Positions 6,281-14,686 of a stretch of DNA of 23,147 bases are shown piece by piece. Under the pieces are notes generated by a model that saw only the letters and a program-made list of their open reading frames with translations, ran no database searches and was not told the origin of the DNA. The first letter of the stretch is position 1; each line of letters begins with the position of its first letter. The DNA comes from CBFGRU01 sp965651255 (GTDB lineage Bacteria > Planctomycetota > Phycisphaerae > Phycisphaerales > SM1A02), in the NCBI GenBank assembly GCA_965651255.1, contig CBFGRU010000014.1, positions 1-23,147 of the forward strand. Reading direction: 5' to 3'. The position numbers and the translations under genes are program-made.

Positions 6281-7222
6281 GTGCAATTGATCGACGCCGT
6301 CATTCTGGGCCTGGTCGAAGGAATCACTGAGTACCTGCCGGTGAGCTCGACCGGCCACCTCATTCTCACTGCGTCCATTCTCGGCCTGTATGAGGATGAA
6401 TCGGCCACCAAGGCAGTGAATGCGTTCACGATTGTGATTCAGGGCGGCGCCATCCTGGCCGTGTTGACACTCTACTGGCCACGAATCATGCGAATGCTGC
6501 GCGGACTCGCCGGCCGCGACCCATCCGGCCGAAAACTGTTCGTCAACCTGCTTATCGCGTTCATTCCCGCGGCGGTCTTAGGTGTCCTCCTCAACAACAT
6601 CATCGAAACCTTTCTCTTTCATCCCGGCCCGGTGATTGCTGCTCTGGCAATCGGAGGCGTGGTCATGATTGCACTCGGACCGTGGCAGAGAGCATACTTT
6701 CGTGACCAATCGTCGAGCGAATCACCTTCCGCGCGAGCGTTCGTGGACATCGAGAGTCTTACCTGGCGACGGGCCCTGATCATCGGTCTTCTGCAGTGTG
6801 TCGCCATGTGGCCCGGCACGAGTCGATCGATGATGACCATCGTGGGTGGAATGCTGGTCGGTATGCGCCCGCGACAGGCAGCCGAGTTCAGTTTCCTTCT
6901 CGGCCTGCCAACCCTGGGCGGGGCGTGTGTCTACAAGATCTTTCTCGATGTCGTTGATGATGAACCCAGTCTCTTCCTGACGCTTGGCACCGGACCAGTC
7001 CTACTGGGCATGCTGGTTGCCATGGTTTCCGCAATCTTCGCCGTGAAATGGCTGGTGGCGTTCTTGAGCAGGCATGGCGTAGCAGCATTCGGATGGTATC
7101 GAATCGTATTCTGCGCAATCCTCGGCCTGCTGCTCTGGCGTGGATTGATTGTCTTTCCTTCACCAGGTTCCGATCAGTCGGAGGCGGGCGAATCGGTGTC
7201 GATGGCGAGCAGGTCGGAGTAG
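6281..7222 (+). CDS. uppP: Undecaprenyl-diphosphatase (UppP/BacA)
   Basis: This integral membrane enzyme dephosphorylates undecaprenyl diphosphate, recycling the lipid carrier for cell-wall and surface polymers, and its overexpression is known to give bacitracin resistance. The 313-residue protein has both family signatures: EGITEYLPVSSTGHLIL (13-29) and PGTSRSMMTIVGGMLVGM (178-195), followed by RPRQAAEFSFLLGLPT. Several long hydrophobic segments cover the rest. It is longer than the usual ~270 residues because of an extended loop near 140-162 and a hydrophilic C-terminal tail. The start is GTG at 6281, since an in-frame stop lies just upstream and the nearby ATG at 6271 is in another frame. 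Its last 49 bases overlap, tail to tail, the opposite-strand CYTH gene. Confidence 0.94.
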   Translation: MQLIDAVILGLVEGITEYLPVSSTGHLILTASILGLYEDESATKAVNAFTIVIQGGAILAVLTLYWPRIMRMLRGLAGRDPSGRKLFVNLLIAFIPAAVLGVLLNNIIETFLFHPGPVIAALAIGGVVMIALGPWQRAYFRDQSSSESPSARAFVDIESLTWRRALIIGLLQCVAMWPGTSRSMMTIVGGMLVGMRPRQAAEFSFLLGLPTLGGACVYKIFLDVVDDEPSLFLTLGTGPVLLGMLVAMVSAIFAVKWLVAFLSRHGVAAFGWYRIVFCAILGLLLWRGLIVFPSPGSDQSEAGESVSMASRSE

Positions 7223-7716
7223 CTCTTGCCGATCGGTTCACCGAGCACCGGTCCGAATCGCTCGCGCAGAGCGGTGATTCGGTCATGATTCATCGCGATA
7301 TCACTCGGGACCTTGACCATCGCCTCGAACTCAATGAATTGACCGAGGCCCTGAACATGATCCAGGTGAATGCGCACATTTTCAAGCATCCAGACTTCTC
7401 GCCGCTTGCGAACTGTGATCCAGTCTCGAAGTGAATGCGTACCCCATCGTGTGCGCGCCTGTTCATCCGAGAGAATGGTGAATGTCGATAGCCGAGGCCG
7501 CAACTGATCGGAGCGGTGATAGAACACCCACTCGGTCGGTTCTCCGGTCGTTTCGCGGCGCTTCAAACGTCCATCCGGAAGTTTGTAGTACGTATCAACC
7601 TGTTCAAGCGTCCCAAGGTGCTTTGCCCCACTCGCGCGGCACTGGGCGCGAGCGAGATCGATGTCCCGCAATTCTGCTTTGAACTCAATGTTCTGCACGT
7701 ACGACCACGCCCTCAC
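7174..7716 (-). CDS. CYTH-domain protein (CyaB-like / class IV adenylate cyclase-related)
   Basis: CYTH proteins form a closed tunnel barrel that binds a triphosphate substrate with divalent metals; members include class IV adenylate cyclases, thiamine triphosphatases and inorganic triphosphatases. The 180-residue protein has the CyaB-like N-terminal strand QNIEFKAEL (Glu11, Lys13), then a subunit-like order of charged strands: QVDTYYKLPDGRLKRRET, TVRKRREVWMLENVRIHLD and GLGQFIEFEAMV, with the acidic pair near the end and KSYSDLL at the C-terminus. That order matches the 'class IV cyclase' CYTH group. The true substrate cannot be read from sequence. Its ATG overlaps the ligA stop (ATGA), implying translational coupling. 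The 3' end overlaps uppP by 49 bases. Confidence 0.82.
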   Translation of the reverse strand: MRAWSYVQNIEFKAELRDIDLARAQCRASGAKHLGTLEQVDTYYKLPDGRLKRRETTGEPTEWVFYHRSDQLRPRLSTFTILSDEQARTRWGTHSLRDWITVRKRREVWMLENVRIHLDHVQGLGQFIEFEAMVKVPSDIAMNHDRITALRERFGPVLGEPIGKSYSDLLAIDTDSPASD

Positions 7717-9740
7717 ATTTCCAGGGATTCAAGCAGCTTCGATTCATCCCAGATCTCGATGTTCAAGGCACGCGCCTTCTCAAGCTTGGACCCGGCACTC
7801 TCGCCGGCAATGACGAGATCTGTCTTCTTGGAAACTGATCCGACAACTTTCGCCCCCATTGATTCAAGGAGTTCACTCAGTTCCTTTCGCTCGAATCGTT
7901 CGAGCGTCCCCGTCAGGACAACCGTCTTGCCCGAAAACGCAGAATCCGACTTGCTGGCCCCCTCGCCGAAGCCATGGGAATTCAGATCGACCCCCGCTTG
8001 CGCGAGGCGCTGAAACGTTTCGCGGCCGGCATCGGATTGAAGATACAAATGCAGCGCCTCACTGGTTACAGCGCCGAAGTCAGGAAGCTGTTCAATATTC
8101 TCCTGGCTGGCCGACAACAATTCATCCGCATTGCGAAAGTGTCGCGCCAGAGTCTTCGCCGCGGCATTGCCGATGTGCGGAATCCCCAGCCCCGCGAGCA
8201 CTCGCGCAAGACCTCTCCCCTTCGCCTCATCAATGGCAGCAATGAGATTGTCGGCTGACTTCTCACCCATCCGATCGAGTGACACCAACTCATCGCGGCG
8301 GTTGACGAGTCCGAAGACATCTGCAAAGTGTGTGACAAATCCGAGGTCAACGAGTTGATCGACGAGTTTCTCGCCCATGCCGTCGATATCCATCTGGCCA
8401 CGACTGACAAACCACTTCAACCGCTCACGGAACTGGGCGGGACACTCCGGATTGACACAATAGACTTTTGGCCCCTCCTTCTCGGTCGGCCCATCACACG
8501 CCGGGCACCTCTTCGGCGCTTCGATCTTCTGCTCATGACCCGTGCGTTTATCTTCAACCACCCGCACGACCTGTGGAATGATTTCGCCCGCTTTCTCGAT
8601 GATGACCACATCCCCCAGACGAATGTCTTTTCGGTGAATCTCATCGATGTTGTGAAGCGTTGCATGCTGAACCGTTGTTCCTGCAACGAACACCGGTTCC
8701 ATCGTTGCGCGCGGCGTGAGCGTGCCGTTCTTGCCCACTTGCCAATCCACTTGGATGACCCTTGTGATTGCCTGTTCCGCTGGGTACTTGTACGCGATGC
8801 ACCATCTGGCTGATTTGCTTGTGTATCCAAGGGTTTCCTGCTGATCGAAGCGATCGACGCGAATTACCATCCCATCGACTCCGAAGGGCAATGTGTGGCG
8901 CGTCGACTGGAAGCTCTCAACAACACTGATCACTTCTTCAAGTGATGCGCACCTGGTCGTGTACTCGCTTGTGCGAACTCCATACGCGCGGATGCGATCG
9001 AGAAACATGCTGTAGGAAGCGACTTCATCAAGCCCGATCAATTCACCTCGACCGTGCGCAATGAACTGAAGCTTGCGCGCCGCGGAGATCTTGGGATCGA
9101 GGTTCTTGAGTGTGCCCGCAGTTGAATTGCGCGCATTCGCGAAAATCGGTTCGCCCGCGTTCTCCCGTTCTCGGTTGATCCGGACAAACTCATCATTCGG
9201 AATGAAGATCTCGCCACGCACTTCAAGAACTTCCGGAATCGGCAGCGACTCGTTCTTGAGGCGCAGCGGTACGGTGTGAATTGTTCGTACCTGGGCGGTT
9301 ACATCATCACCCTTCACACCATCGCCCCGCGTCACCGCATGAACCAGTGCACCCCTTTCGTACCGAAGACTGATGGCGACTCCGTCAATCTTCGGGTCAC
9401 AAACCAATGCAACATCTGTTGCCTGTCCAAGCCCCCGCATGACTCGTGAATACCAGGCGCGAAGATCATCCAGACTGTAGGTATTGTCGATCGAAAGCAT
9501 CGGAACGGCATGACTGACCGTTCGAAAGCCCTTAATGGGCTCGCCACCTACGCGCTTTGTGGGACTGTTCGGATCATCCAGTTCCGGATGAGCCGCTTCG
9601 AGCGACTGAAGTTCGTGCAGTCGCTCATCGAAATCACGATCCGACATAATCGGCTGTGACTCGATGAAATACGCATGATTTGCGCGATGCAGCAGATCGC
9701 GAAGCTCGTGAATACGGCGCTGATCTTTCTGGCTGGTCAT
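7713..9740 (-). CDS. ligA: NAD-dependent DNA ligase
   Basis: LigA seals nicks in DNA using NAD+, releasing NMN and AMP, and is essential for replication. The 675-residue protein has the standard order. The N-terminal Ia domain (NHAYFIESQPIMSDRDFD) comes first. The adenylation domain has the catalytic lysine in KIDG (Lys117) and a later conserved lysine in WCIAYKYPAEQA. An OB fold follows, then a Cys4 zinc finger (Cys412, 415, 428, 433). Helix-hairpin-helix repeats (about 480-570) and a C-terminal BRCT domain (about 600-675, GKTVVLTGTLERFERKEL) complete it. All key residues are intact and the length is normal. The ATG at 9740 is preferred over the adjacent GTG at 9743. It ends in a 4-base overlap with the CYTH gene, and the propeller gene ends 28 bases upstream on the same strand. 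Confidence 0.98.
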   Translation of the reverse strand: MTSQKDQRRIHELRDLLHRANHAYFIESQPIMSDRDFDERLHELQSLEAAHPELDDPNSPTKRVGGEPIKGFRTVSHAVPMLSIDNTYSLDDLRAWYSRVMRGLGQATDVALVCDPKIDGVAISLRYERGALVHAVTRGDGVKGDDVTAQVRTIHTVPLRLKNESLPIPEVLEVRGEIFIPNDEFVRINRERENAGEPIFANARNSTAGTLKNLDPKISAARKLQFIAHGRGELIGLDEVASYSMFLDRIRAYGVRTSEYTTRCASLEEVISVVESFQSTRHTLPFGVDGMVIRVDRFDQQETLGYTSKSARWCIAYKYPAEQAITRVIQVDWQVGKNGTLTPRATMEPVFVAGTTVQHATLHNIDEIHRKDIRLGDVVIIEKAGEIIPQVVRVVEDKRTGHEQKIEAPKRCPACDGPTEKEGPKVYCVNPECPAQFRERLKWFVSRGQMDIDGMGEKLVDQLVDLGFVTHFADVFGLVNRRDELVSLDRMGEKSADNLIAAIDEAKGRGLARVLAGLGIPHIGNAAAKTLARHFRNADELLSASQENIEQLPDFGAVTSEALHLYLQSDAGRETFQRLAQAGVDLNSHGFGEGASKSDSAFSGKTVVLTGTLERFERKELSELLESMGAKVVGSVSKKTDLVIAGESAGSKLEKARALNIEIWDESKLLESLEM

Positions 9741-9768
9741 CACGAGTAATCTTCAGTGAATCGCCAGC

Positions 9769-11787
9769 TCACGGCGCCGGGATTCTGTTCAACGTGTAGT
9801 ACGCCTTGTCGTGGAGGATTTCGCCCCCGCCGACCGCCCGAAAACCAAGGAGCGTCAACTCATGAACGTAGGTTGGTCGTAGTCCATCGACGACGAGACG
9901 GACGGTCAATCCATCGGCCGAAACGTCGGCTGAGCGAACCTGGAGCTGCGCGCGATCGATCTCGGGTGAACCATACTTTTCCCACCGCTCGTAGGTGTAG
10001 CTCTCCATCTGATAGGACGCAACCGACCCAGCGACATCGGGATCGACCGGCTTGGTGAATTCCAACTCAAAACCATCCGGTGTAGCGCGCATTTCTTTGA
10101 TTTCAAACGGCAACACCCCTGTATACACCAGCCGCTGAAGTCCCCACGGACGCCGGCCGATGGATCCCCAGCCACGGTTGGTCATGCCGACAAACATGCT
10201 GCCATCCGGCCCGAACACCATACGGTTGACACCACAATCGAAGCCGGAACGAAACGGGAAACACGCTCCCTGGTACTCACCATCCACCTTCTCCAGGAAA
10301 ACGCGCATGACTGTTGATCGGGTTTGATCGCCAACGAAGAGCTGATTCTCAAACGGTCCGAACTTTCCTCCGGTGTCATCGAGCAGAATGTCACTGGCGC
10401 TCTGGCCCATATCGCCGTACGGAAACCACACTGCCGGTTGCTTGAAGTCTTCTTCACCCTGTGGTGTGGGCATGCCGGCGACCTCGTACCAGCGAAAACT
10501 CGATGGATGTCCATGCCAGTCGCCGAAATCAAGGTGGGAAAGTTTGTTCGTACCAATCCAGTCGCCCTGATTGTCCGTAAAGAACATGTCGCCATCGGCA
10601 TTTCGACCAATGCCATTGGGTGAACGCAGGCCGCCGCAAACCGGGGTCACGCTCCCATCCGGATTGATCACGATCGCCCATCCGCGCCAAGGCACGAGAG
10701 ACTTCCCAAGACTCCCGCAGAAGCCAACGTTCAACGTGACCCACAGGCGGCCATCTGCATCAAGCTTGGGCCCAAACGAAAACTCATGGTAGTTTCCGCT
10801 GACACCCCAGTTATCCGAGACCGCCTGGAACAATTCGGCACGGTCATCGCCATTGCGATCAACAAGTTTGGTTAACTCACCCCGCTGAACGAGCAGGAGC
10901 CCGCCTTCATGCCAGCGCGCGCCAAGCGGCTCATGCAATCCTTGCGCAAATCGTTTGAACTGAGGATTGAATGCGGGCTCTTCATACGCATTCTCAACGA
11001 TCCACACCTCTCCGCGGCGCGTTGCAACGATCGGCCGCCCGTCAGGCATGACATCAAGACCTCCCACCTCCAGCGCAACGCCCTCCGGCTCGAGGATGGT
11101 GATCATGCGATAATGTTCGGCTTCGGGAGTTTCCGGAAAGTCAATGTTCAACTGGTATTCGAGCTGAGCTTCGATGCGGGGATCGATGATCGGTCGCATC
11201 TGAAAGTCCCAGTTCCCCGGGCCCTGCGTCACTTTCGCAAGAATCGTGTTCACGCCTTCCTGGAAGTCAATCGTCACTCGATGATCTTCTATGTTCAGCC
11301 CCCGCTGAACATCTGCATCGATCAACAGTCGGCCGTTGACCCACAGTTTCAGACCGTCGTCACTTCCAACGTGGAACGAAACTGTCCCCCGACGGGAAGA
11401 AACAACTTCCCGGTACAGATACCCGACCGCTTCGTAATGAAGCCGCTCATCGCCGAACTGGCGAAGATCGACCGGGTTGAAGTCGGTGTATCGCGCCTTC
11501 TGCCATCGAACCTCTTCTCCGTACTTCCCCGAATAGGTGGCATTCAGATCGATCCCAAGTTCAGGCGGATAGACGACATCGTGCTGCGTGCGTCCACGAA
11601 ACTCAAAGGGGCCGATGAGGAACCAGTCGCCCCACTCGAGTGCGGGCATGTACTGCGCAAGCGTCGCGTTTCGCGTCGCCTGTCTGGTTTCTTTCTTGAT
11701 GTACTGAAAATTCTGCGCGGAGACACCTGCTCCAGCGAGCATCGCCAGCATCACCAGGCAACGAGTGAACAGCGTGCGCATCACCAT
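9769..11787 (-). CDS. Secreted beta-propeller protein, sorbosone/glucose dehydrogenase-like, with PA14-like domain
   Basis: The 672-residue protein has a signal peptide (MVMRTLFTRCLVMLAMLAGA then GVSAQ) and should be exported. Residues about 50-200 form a PA14-like beta domain (SFHVGSDDGLKLWVNGRLL, then FQEGVNTILAKVTQGPG). Residues about 230-560 resemble a six-bladed propeller of the soluble aldose/sorbosone dehydrogenase type, with repeated 'GPDGSMFVGMTNRG'-like blades (LDADGRLWVTLNVG, RNADGDMFFTDNQGDW). The C-terminal ~100 residues are a beta domain ending ILHDKAYYTLNRIPA. There is no CxxCH motif, so it carries no covalent heme itself. Its ATG overlaps the cytochrome stop by 7 bases, so the two are probably co-translated, and electrons from any oxidation could pass to that cytochrome. 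The substrate and cofactor (PQQ or none) cannot be determined from sequence. Confidence 0.8.
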   Translation of the reverse strand: MVMRTLFTRCLVMLAMLAGAGVSAQNFQYIKKETRQATRNATLAQYMPALEWGDWFLIGPFEFRGRTQHDVVYPPELGIDLNATYSGKYGEEVRWQKARYTDFNPVDLRQFGDERLHYEAVGYLYREVVSSRRGTVSFHVGSDDGLKLWVNGRLLIDADVQRGLNIEDHRVTIDFQEGVNTILAKVTQGPGNWDFQMRPIIDPRIEAQLEYQLNIDFPETPEAEHYRMITILEPEGVALEVGGLDVMPDGRPIVATRRGEVWIVENAYEEPAFNPQFKRFAQGLHEPLGARWHEGGLLLVQRGELTKLVDRNGDDRAELFQAVSDNWGVSGNYHEFSFGPKLDADGRLWVTLNVGFCGSLGKSLVPWRGWAIVINPDGSVTPVCGGLRSPNGIGRNADGDMFFTDNQGDWIGTNKLSHLDFGDWHGHPSSFRWYEVAGMPTPQGEEDFKQPAVWFPYGDMGQSASDILLDDTGGKFGPFENQLFVGDQTRSTVMRVFLEKVDGEYQGACFPFRSGFDCGVNRMVFGPDGSMFVGMTNRGWGSIGRRPWGLQRLVYTGVLPFEIKEMRATPDGFELEFTKPVDPDVAGSVASYQMESYTYERWEKYGSPEIDRAQLQVRSADVSADGLTVRLVVDGLRPTYVHELTLLGFRAVGGGEILHDKAYYTLNRIPAP

Positions 11788-14588
11788 GAAATCCTCATTT
11801 CAAATGTCACCTGACCAGTTGGCCCCAACGGAATCTCTATGACTTCATCGGCGCCATCCATGTCGAGCCCGATGATCTCGACCTTCGCACCACCCGTCTC
11901 GCTGCTGTGGGAACGAAACCACGCGCTTGCGCCGGCAGGACCTTCCAGGATCCATTGCCTGCGCAATGACGAGGTATCACCAGACTGACTGGGGAGCAAC
12001 TTCTCGCGGACCGTCATGACCCGGCCATCGCCACGCACTTCATAGAGAAAAGCTGGTCGCCCGTCACCGTCCAGTTCGTATCCGAGGAATCGCACCGACT
12101 CGGAGTCGGTCGAGGCCGGCCACGTGTCTGGAAGTGAACTCGCAAGAACGAACACGGGACCGCGTGGCGCCCGCCACACCGGTGACTGCTGCGGGTCGGT
12201 CACGGTTCCGCCACGACCACCCCACGCACCCTGTGCATTGAGAAATGCGCCGGTCCAGACCATCACCAGTCGCGCCGTTTCCGCGTCGAAGGCCGCATGT
12301 ATCTTCTCCGGGAAACCCACCGCGATCGCGCGGCTTCCGACGTTCGACATGAACGTTCGGAACACCACGGGTTCATCGTTGACCTCGATCACAAACCCAC
12401 CGGGATCGGGAAGACCATCCGGCAGGGCCAGGGCTTCACCCTGCGAAAGATAAGCCCACATCGCATCAACCTGTCGGTCGGGATCACCACCGAGTTGGGA
12501 CGATGCTGACACACCGGTCAGAAAGTAACTCGGCATTCGGGTGCCGGGATGAATCATCGCCGGCTCGAGCAACCACCGCTCAAAGTACTCGTAACGCAGC
12601 CGCTCGGGCGCTAACGCAAGGTCCGGCCCGGGGACATTGACACCGGTCCGACCTGCAATCGAGTGGCATTGAATGCAGTTGAATCCACCAATGCCGACAA
12701 GATGCCGTCCGATGGTGCCGTAGTCTTCCGGTACCGTCGGGCCATCATCCTGTCCGCCGAGAACGCCCGCAGCCGCCCTCAATGCCTCCGGCAAATGCGC
12801 AACATTTTCTGTTCCAAACTGTGGCATACGTGTCGCCATGTACGGACGAGCCACGCCGGCGTTCTCCAGAACCTCACGCATCCAACCGGCATTGAGCTTT
12901 GAGCCAACATGGGAAAGAGTCGGTGGGATTCGCCCTTCATCCCCAAGATCAGCATCATTCAGCGACTCGAAGTATGCGGCGGTCGCGCGCTCCGGCCCGC
13001 CCGCTTCCCCGTAGGTGTGGCACGCCATGCAGTTCATCCGCACCAAGGATGATTCCGCAAGGCGGGTCGGGGCTTCCCCGGAAACCCATTGGGCTGCCTC
13101 CTGAAGGAACTCCTTCAACGCCGCACGATCGCGTGAATCGAGCTGGTAACGTGCCTGCCCAACGGCGGGTGACGCATCGTTCGATGCAATGCAGCCATCA
13201 CTCTCAGCGCTTGCCAACGATTCAAAGGGAATCTGACTCGTCGGTCTCCTGGGCAACGGGTGATTCTCGCCAAGGGAATGACAGGATGAGCAGCCCATCG
13301 CAACAAACGCTTCTTTCCCTCGCTCAACGCGCGCTGGATTGATAGTGAAATCGGTTTCAACTGTCGGCTCGCCGAACTTCTCGAGCAGATAGGTGGCAAT
13401 TGCATTCGCCTCGATATCTGTCAGATTGAGCGATGGCATTCGCCCGGCAGGATGCCATCGAACCGGATCCTTCAAGTAACTGGCAAGTGTGCCCCGCGTG
13501 GTCTTCCCTGAAAGTTGATTCAGGGCCTGGTATTCAGCCACCGGCTCCAGCGCACTGACCCGAGAGCCGGGGAGGTTCTCGACCGGTTCCATGGCCCCAT
13601 GGCAGGCAACGCACCCGACCTGATGAAAAAGCACCATGCCCGTCGCAACGAGATCAGTGTTTCTCGGCAATGACTCTTGCCGGCGCGGTCCCCCAAGGGA
13701 AACCAGGTAGTGGACCAGATCTTCAACGATGGCCTCGCGCTCATCGTGATCATCGCTCATGAAGATGCGAGGCATCGCGGTCTGAGCATGCATGGCGGAG
13801 GGATCGCTGATCCACTCGCGCATCCACTGTGGATCGATTCTCGCACCAACATCGCCGAGCAGCGGTGCCGGGCTCGCGCCAAGTGCAACCCGAAGGATCT
13901 CCGAGTCTGGCACATGACAACTCGAGCAGTTCAGATTCTGCGCCAGCACCATTCCATTCAGTGCCCGATCGCGCACCAGCCACGTGGGGTTCGCAACCGG
14001 AATCGGATGAGCCGCCAAACCACCATCGGGACGCCACAGAGCGCGGAAGGCCGTCGCCTCGTCGCGATCGCGCGTAAAGCGGAATTCCAACGGCAAACCA
14101 GCAGCGGGTAGCGACATCGACTCTGTCCAGACCTCAACGGCTTCGTTTGTCGCCGTCCCCCGGGCAAGCACTCGGTCATTGGAGACGATCTCCAAAGTGC
14201 CGCCACGAATCTCCGCGCCGAATCGAGCTTCACGTTCGCCCCTCGGCGGCACCACCCGTGCGGTAATGACCGCGGAGAACTCACCTGCCGGCAGTGTCGG
14301 GTCCACCGATTCGTGCGAAGCAAGGGCAAACGATGCAAACGGAGGTCGGCGTTCAACGGTTCGACCGCCCGCGGTATACACCGCGAGTACTCCGTGTTCT
14401 GCCAACGACCTTGCCCCTTCTGACCCTCGCAACCCGTCGACCATTTCCGGCGGGCGAATCGCCTGTTCATGCCGGCTGCCAACAGGAATGAATTGAACGA
14501 TGGCCAATGAGAAGACGATCGCGGCCAGAATCGACAAGGCCGTCAGCGCCCAAGCTTTGAACTCATTCCCGCCGCTCGAATGACTCAC
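11781..14588 (-). CDS. Membrane-anchored pentaheme c-type cytochrome
   Basis: The 935-residue protein has an N-terminal membrane anchor (ALTALSILAAIVFSLAIVQF, 14-33) and an extracytoplasmic remainder. Residues ~46-195 look like a PA14-like beta domain (ending FRALWRPDGG). Then come five CxxCH heme sites: CSSCH 221-225, CVACH 326-330, CSSCH 433-437, CMACH 520-524 and CIQCH 638-642. Four are followed by a Met-Pro axial-ligand candidate: Met272, Met384, Met588 and Met685. No such motif follows the third heme. The C-terminal ~200 residues are a heme-free beta-rich domain. The start is GTG at 14588, 6 bases after AAGGAG. It lies 98 bases downstream of the sigma-like gene and overlaps the propeller gene. 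Its role is probably electron transfer at the outer face of the membrane; donor and acceptor are unknown. Confidence 0.85.
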   Translation of the reverse strand: MSHSSGGNEFKAWALTALSILAAIVFSLAIVQFIPVGSRHEQAIRPPEMVDGLRGSEGARSLAEHGVLAVYTAGGRTVERRPPFASFALASHESVDPTLPAGEFSAVITARVVPPRGEREARFGAEIRGGTLEIVSNDRVLARGTATNEAVEVWTESMSLPAAGLPLEFRFTRDRDEATAFRALWRPDGGLAAHPIPVANPTWLVRDRALNGMVLAQNLNCSSCHVPDSEILRVALGASPAPLLGDVGARIDPQWMREWISDPSAMHAQTAMPRIFMSDDHDEREAIVEDLVHYLVSLGGPRRQESLPRNTDLVATGMVLFHQVGCVACHGAMEPVENLPGSRVSALEPVAEYQALNQLSGKTTRGTLASYLKDPVRWHPAGRMPSLNLTDIEANAIATYLLEKFGEPTVETDFTINPARVERGKEAFVAMGCSSCHSLGENHPLPRRPTSQIPFESLASAESDGCIASNDASPAVGQARYQLDSRDRAALKEFLQEAAQWVSGEAPTRLAESSLVRMNCMACHTYGEAGGPERATAAYFESLNDADLGDEGRIPPTLSHVGSKLNAGWMREVLENAGVARPYMATRMPQFGTENVAHLPEALRAAAGVLGGQDDGPTVPEDYGTIGRHLVGIGGFNCIQCHSIAGRTGVNVPGPDLALAPERLRYEYFERWLLEPAMIHPGTRMPSYFLTGVSASSQLGGDPDRQVDAMWAYLSQGEALALPDGLPDPGGFVIEVNDEPVVFRTFMSNVGSRAIAVGFPEKIHAAFDAETARLVMVWTGAFLNAQGAWGGRGGTVTDPQQSPVWRAPRGPVFVLASSLPDTWPASTDSESVRFLGYELDGDGRPAFLYEVRGDGRVMTVREKLLPSQSGDTSSLRRQWILEGPAGASAWFRSHSSETGGAKVEIIGLDMDGADEVIEIPLGPTGQVTFEMRISW

Positions 14589-14594
14589 TCACGA

Positions 14595-14600
14595 CTCCTT
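14595..14600 (-). promoter_or_regulatory. Ribosome binding site supporting a GTG start for the cytochrome
   Basis: Minus-strand AAGGAG lies 6 bases before the GTG at 14588. No ATG lies at the same position, so the GTG start is well supported. Confidence 0.7.
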
Positions 14601-14686
14601 CTTGATCGCTCTCGATGCACGAAAATCCTCGCAACGCCCCGATTCCGCATGGTACTCTGAATCAGGCCATCTGTGCCAGCCACCGG

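Noticed and set aside
10909..11814. Long plus-strand open frame (about 300 codons) opposite the propeller gene
   Set aside because: It lies wholly opposite a well-supported gene, has no recognisable motif or start signal, and such shadow frames are common in GC-rich DNA.
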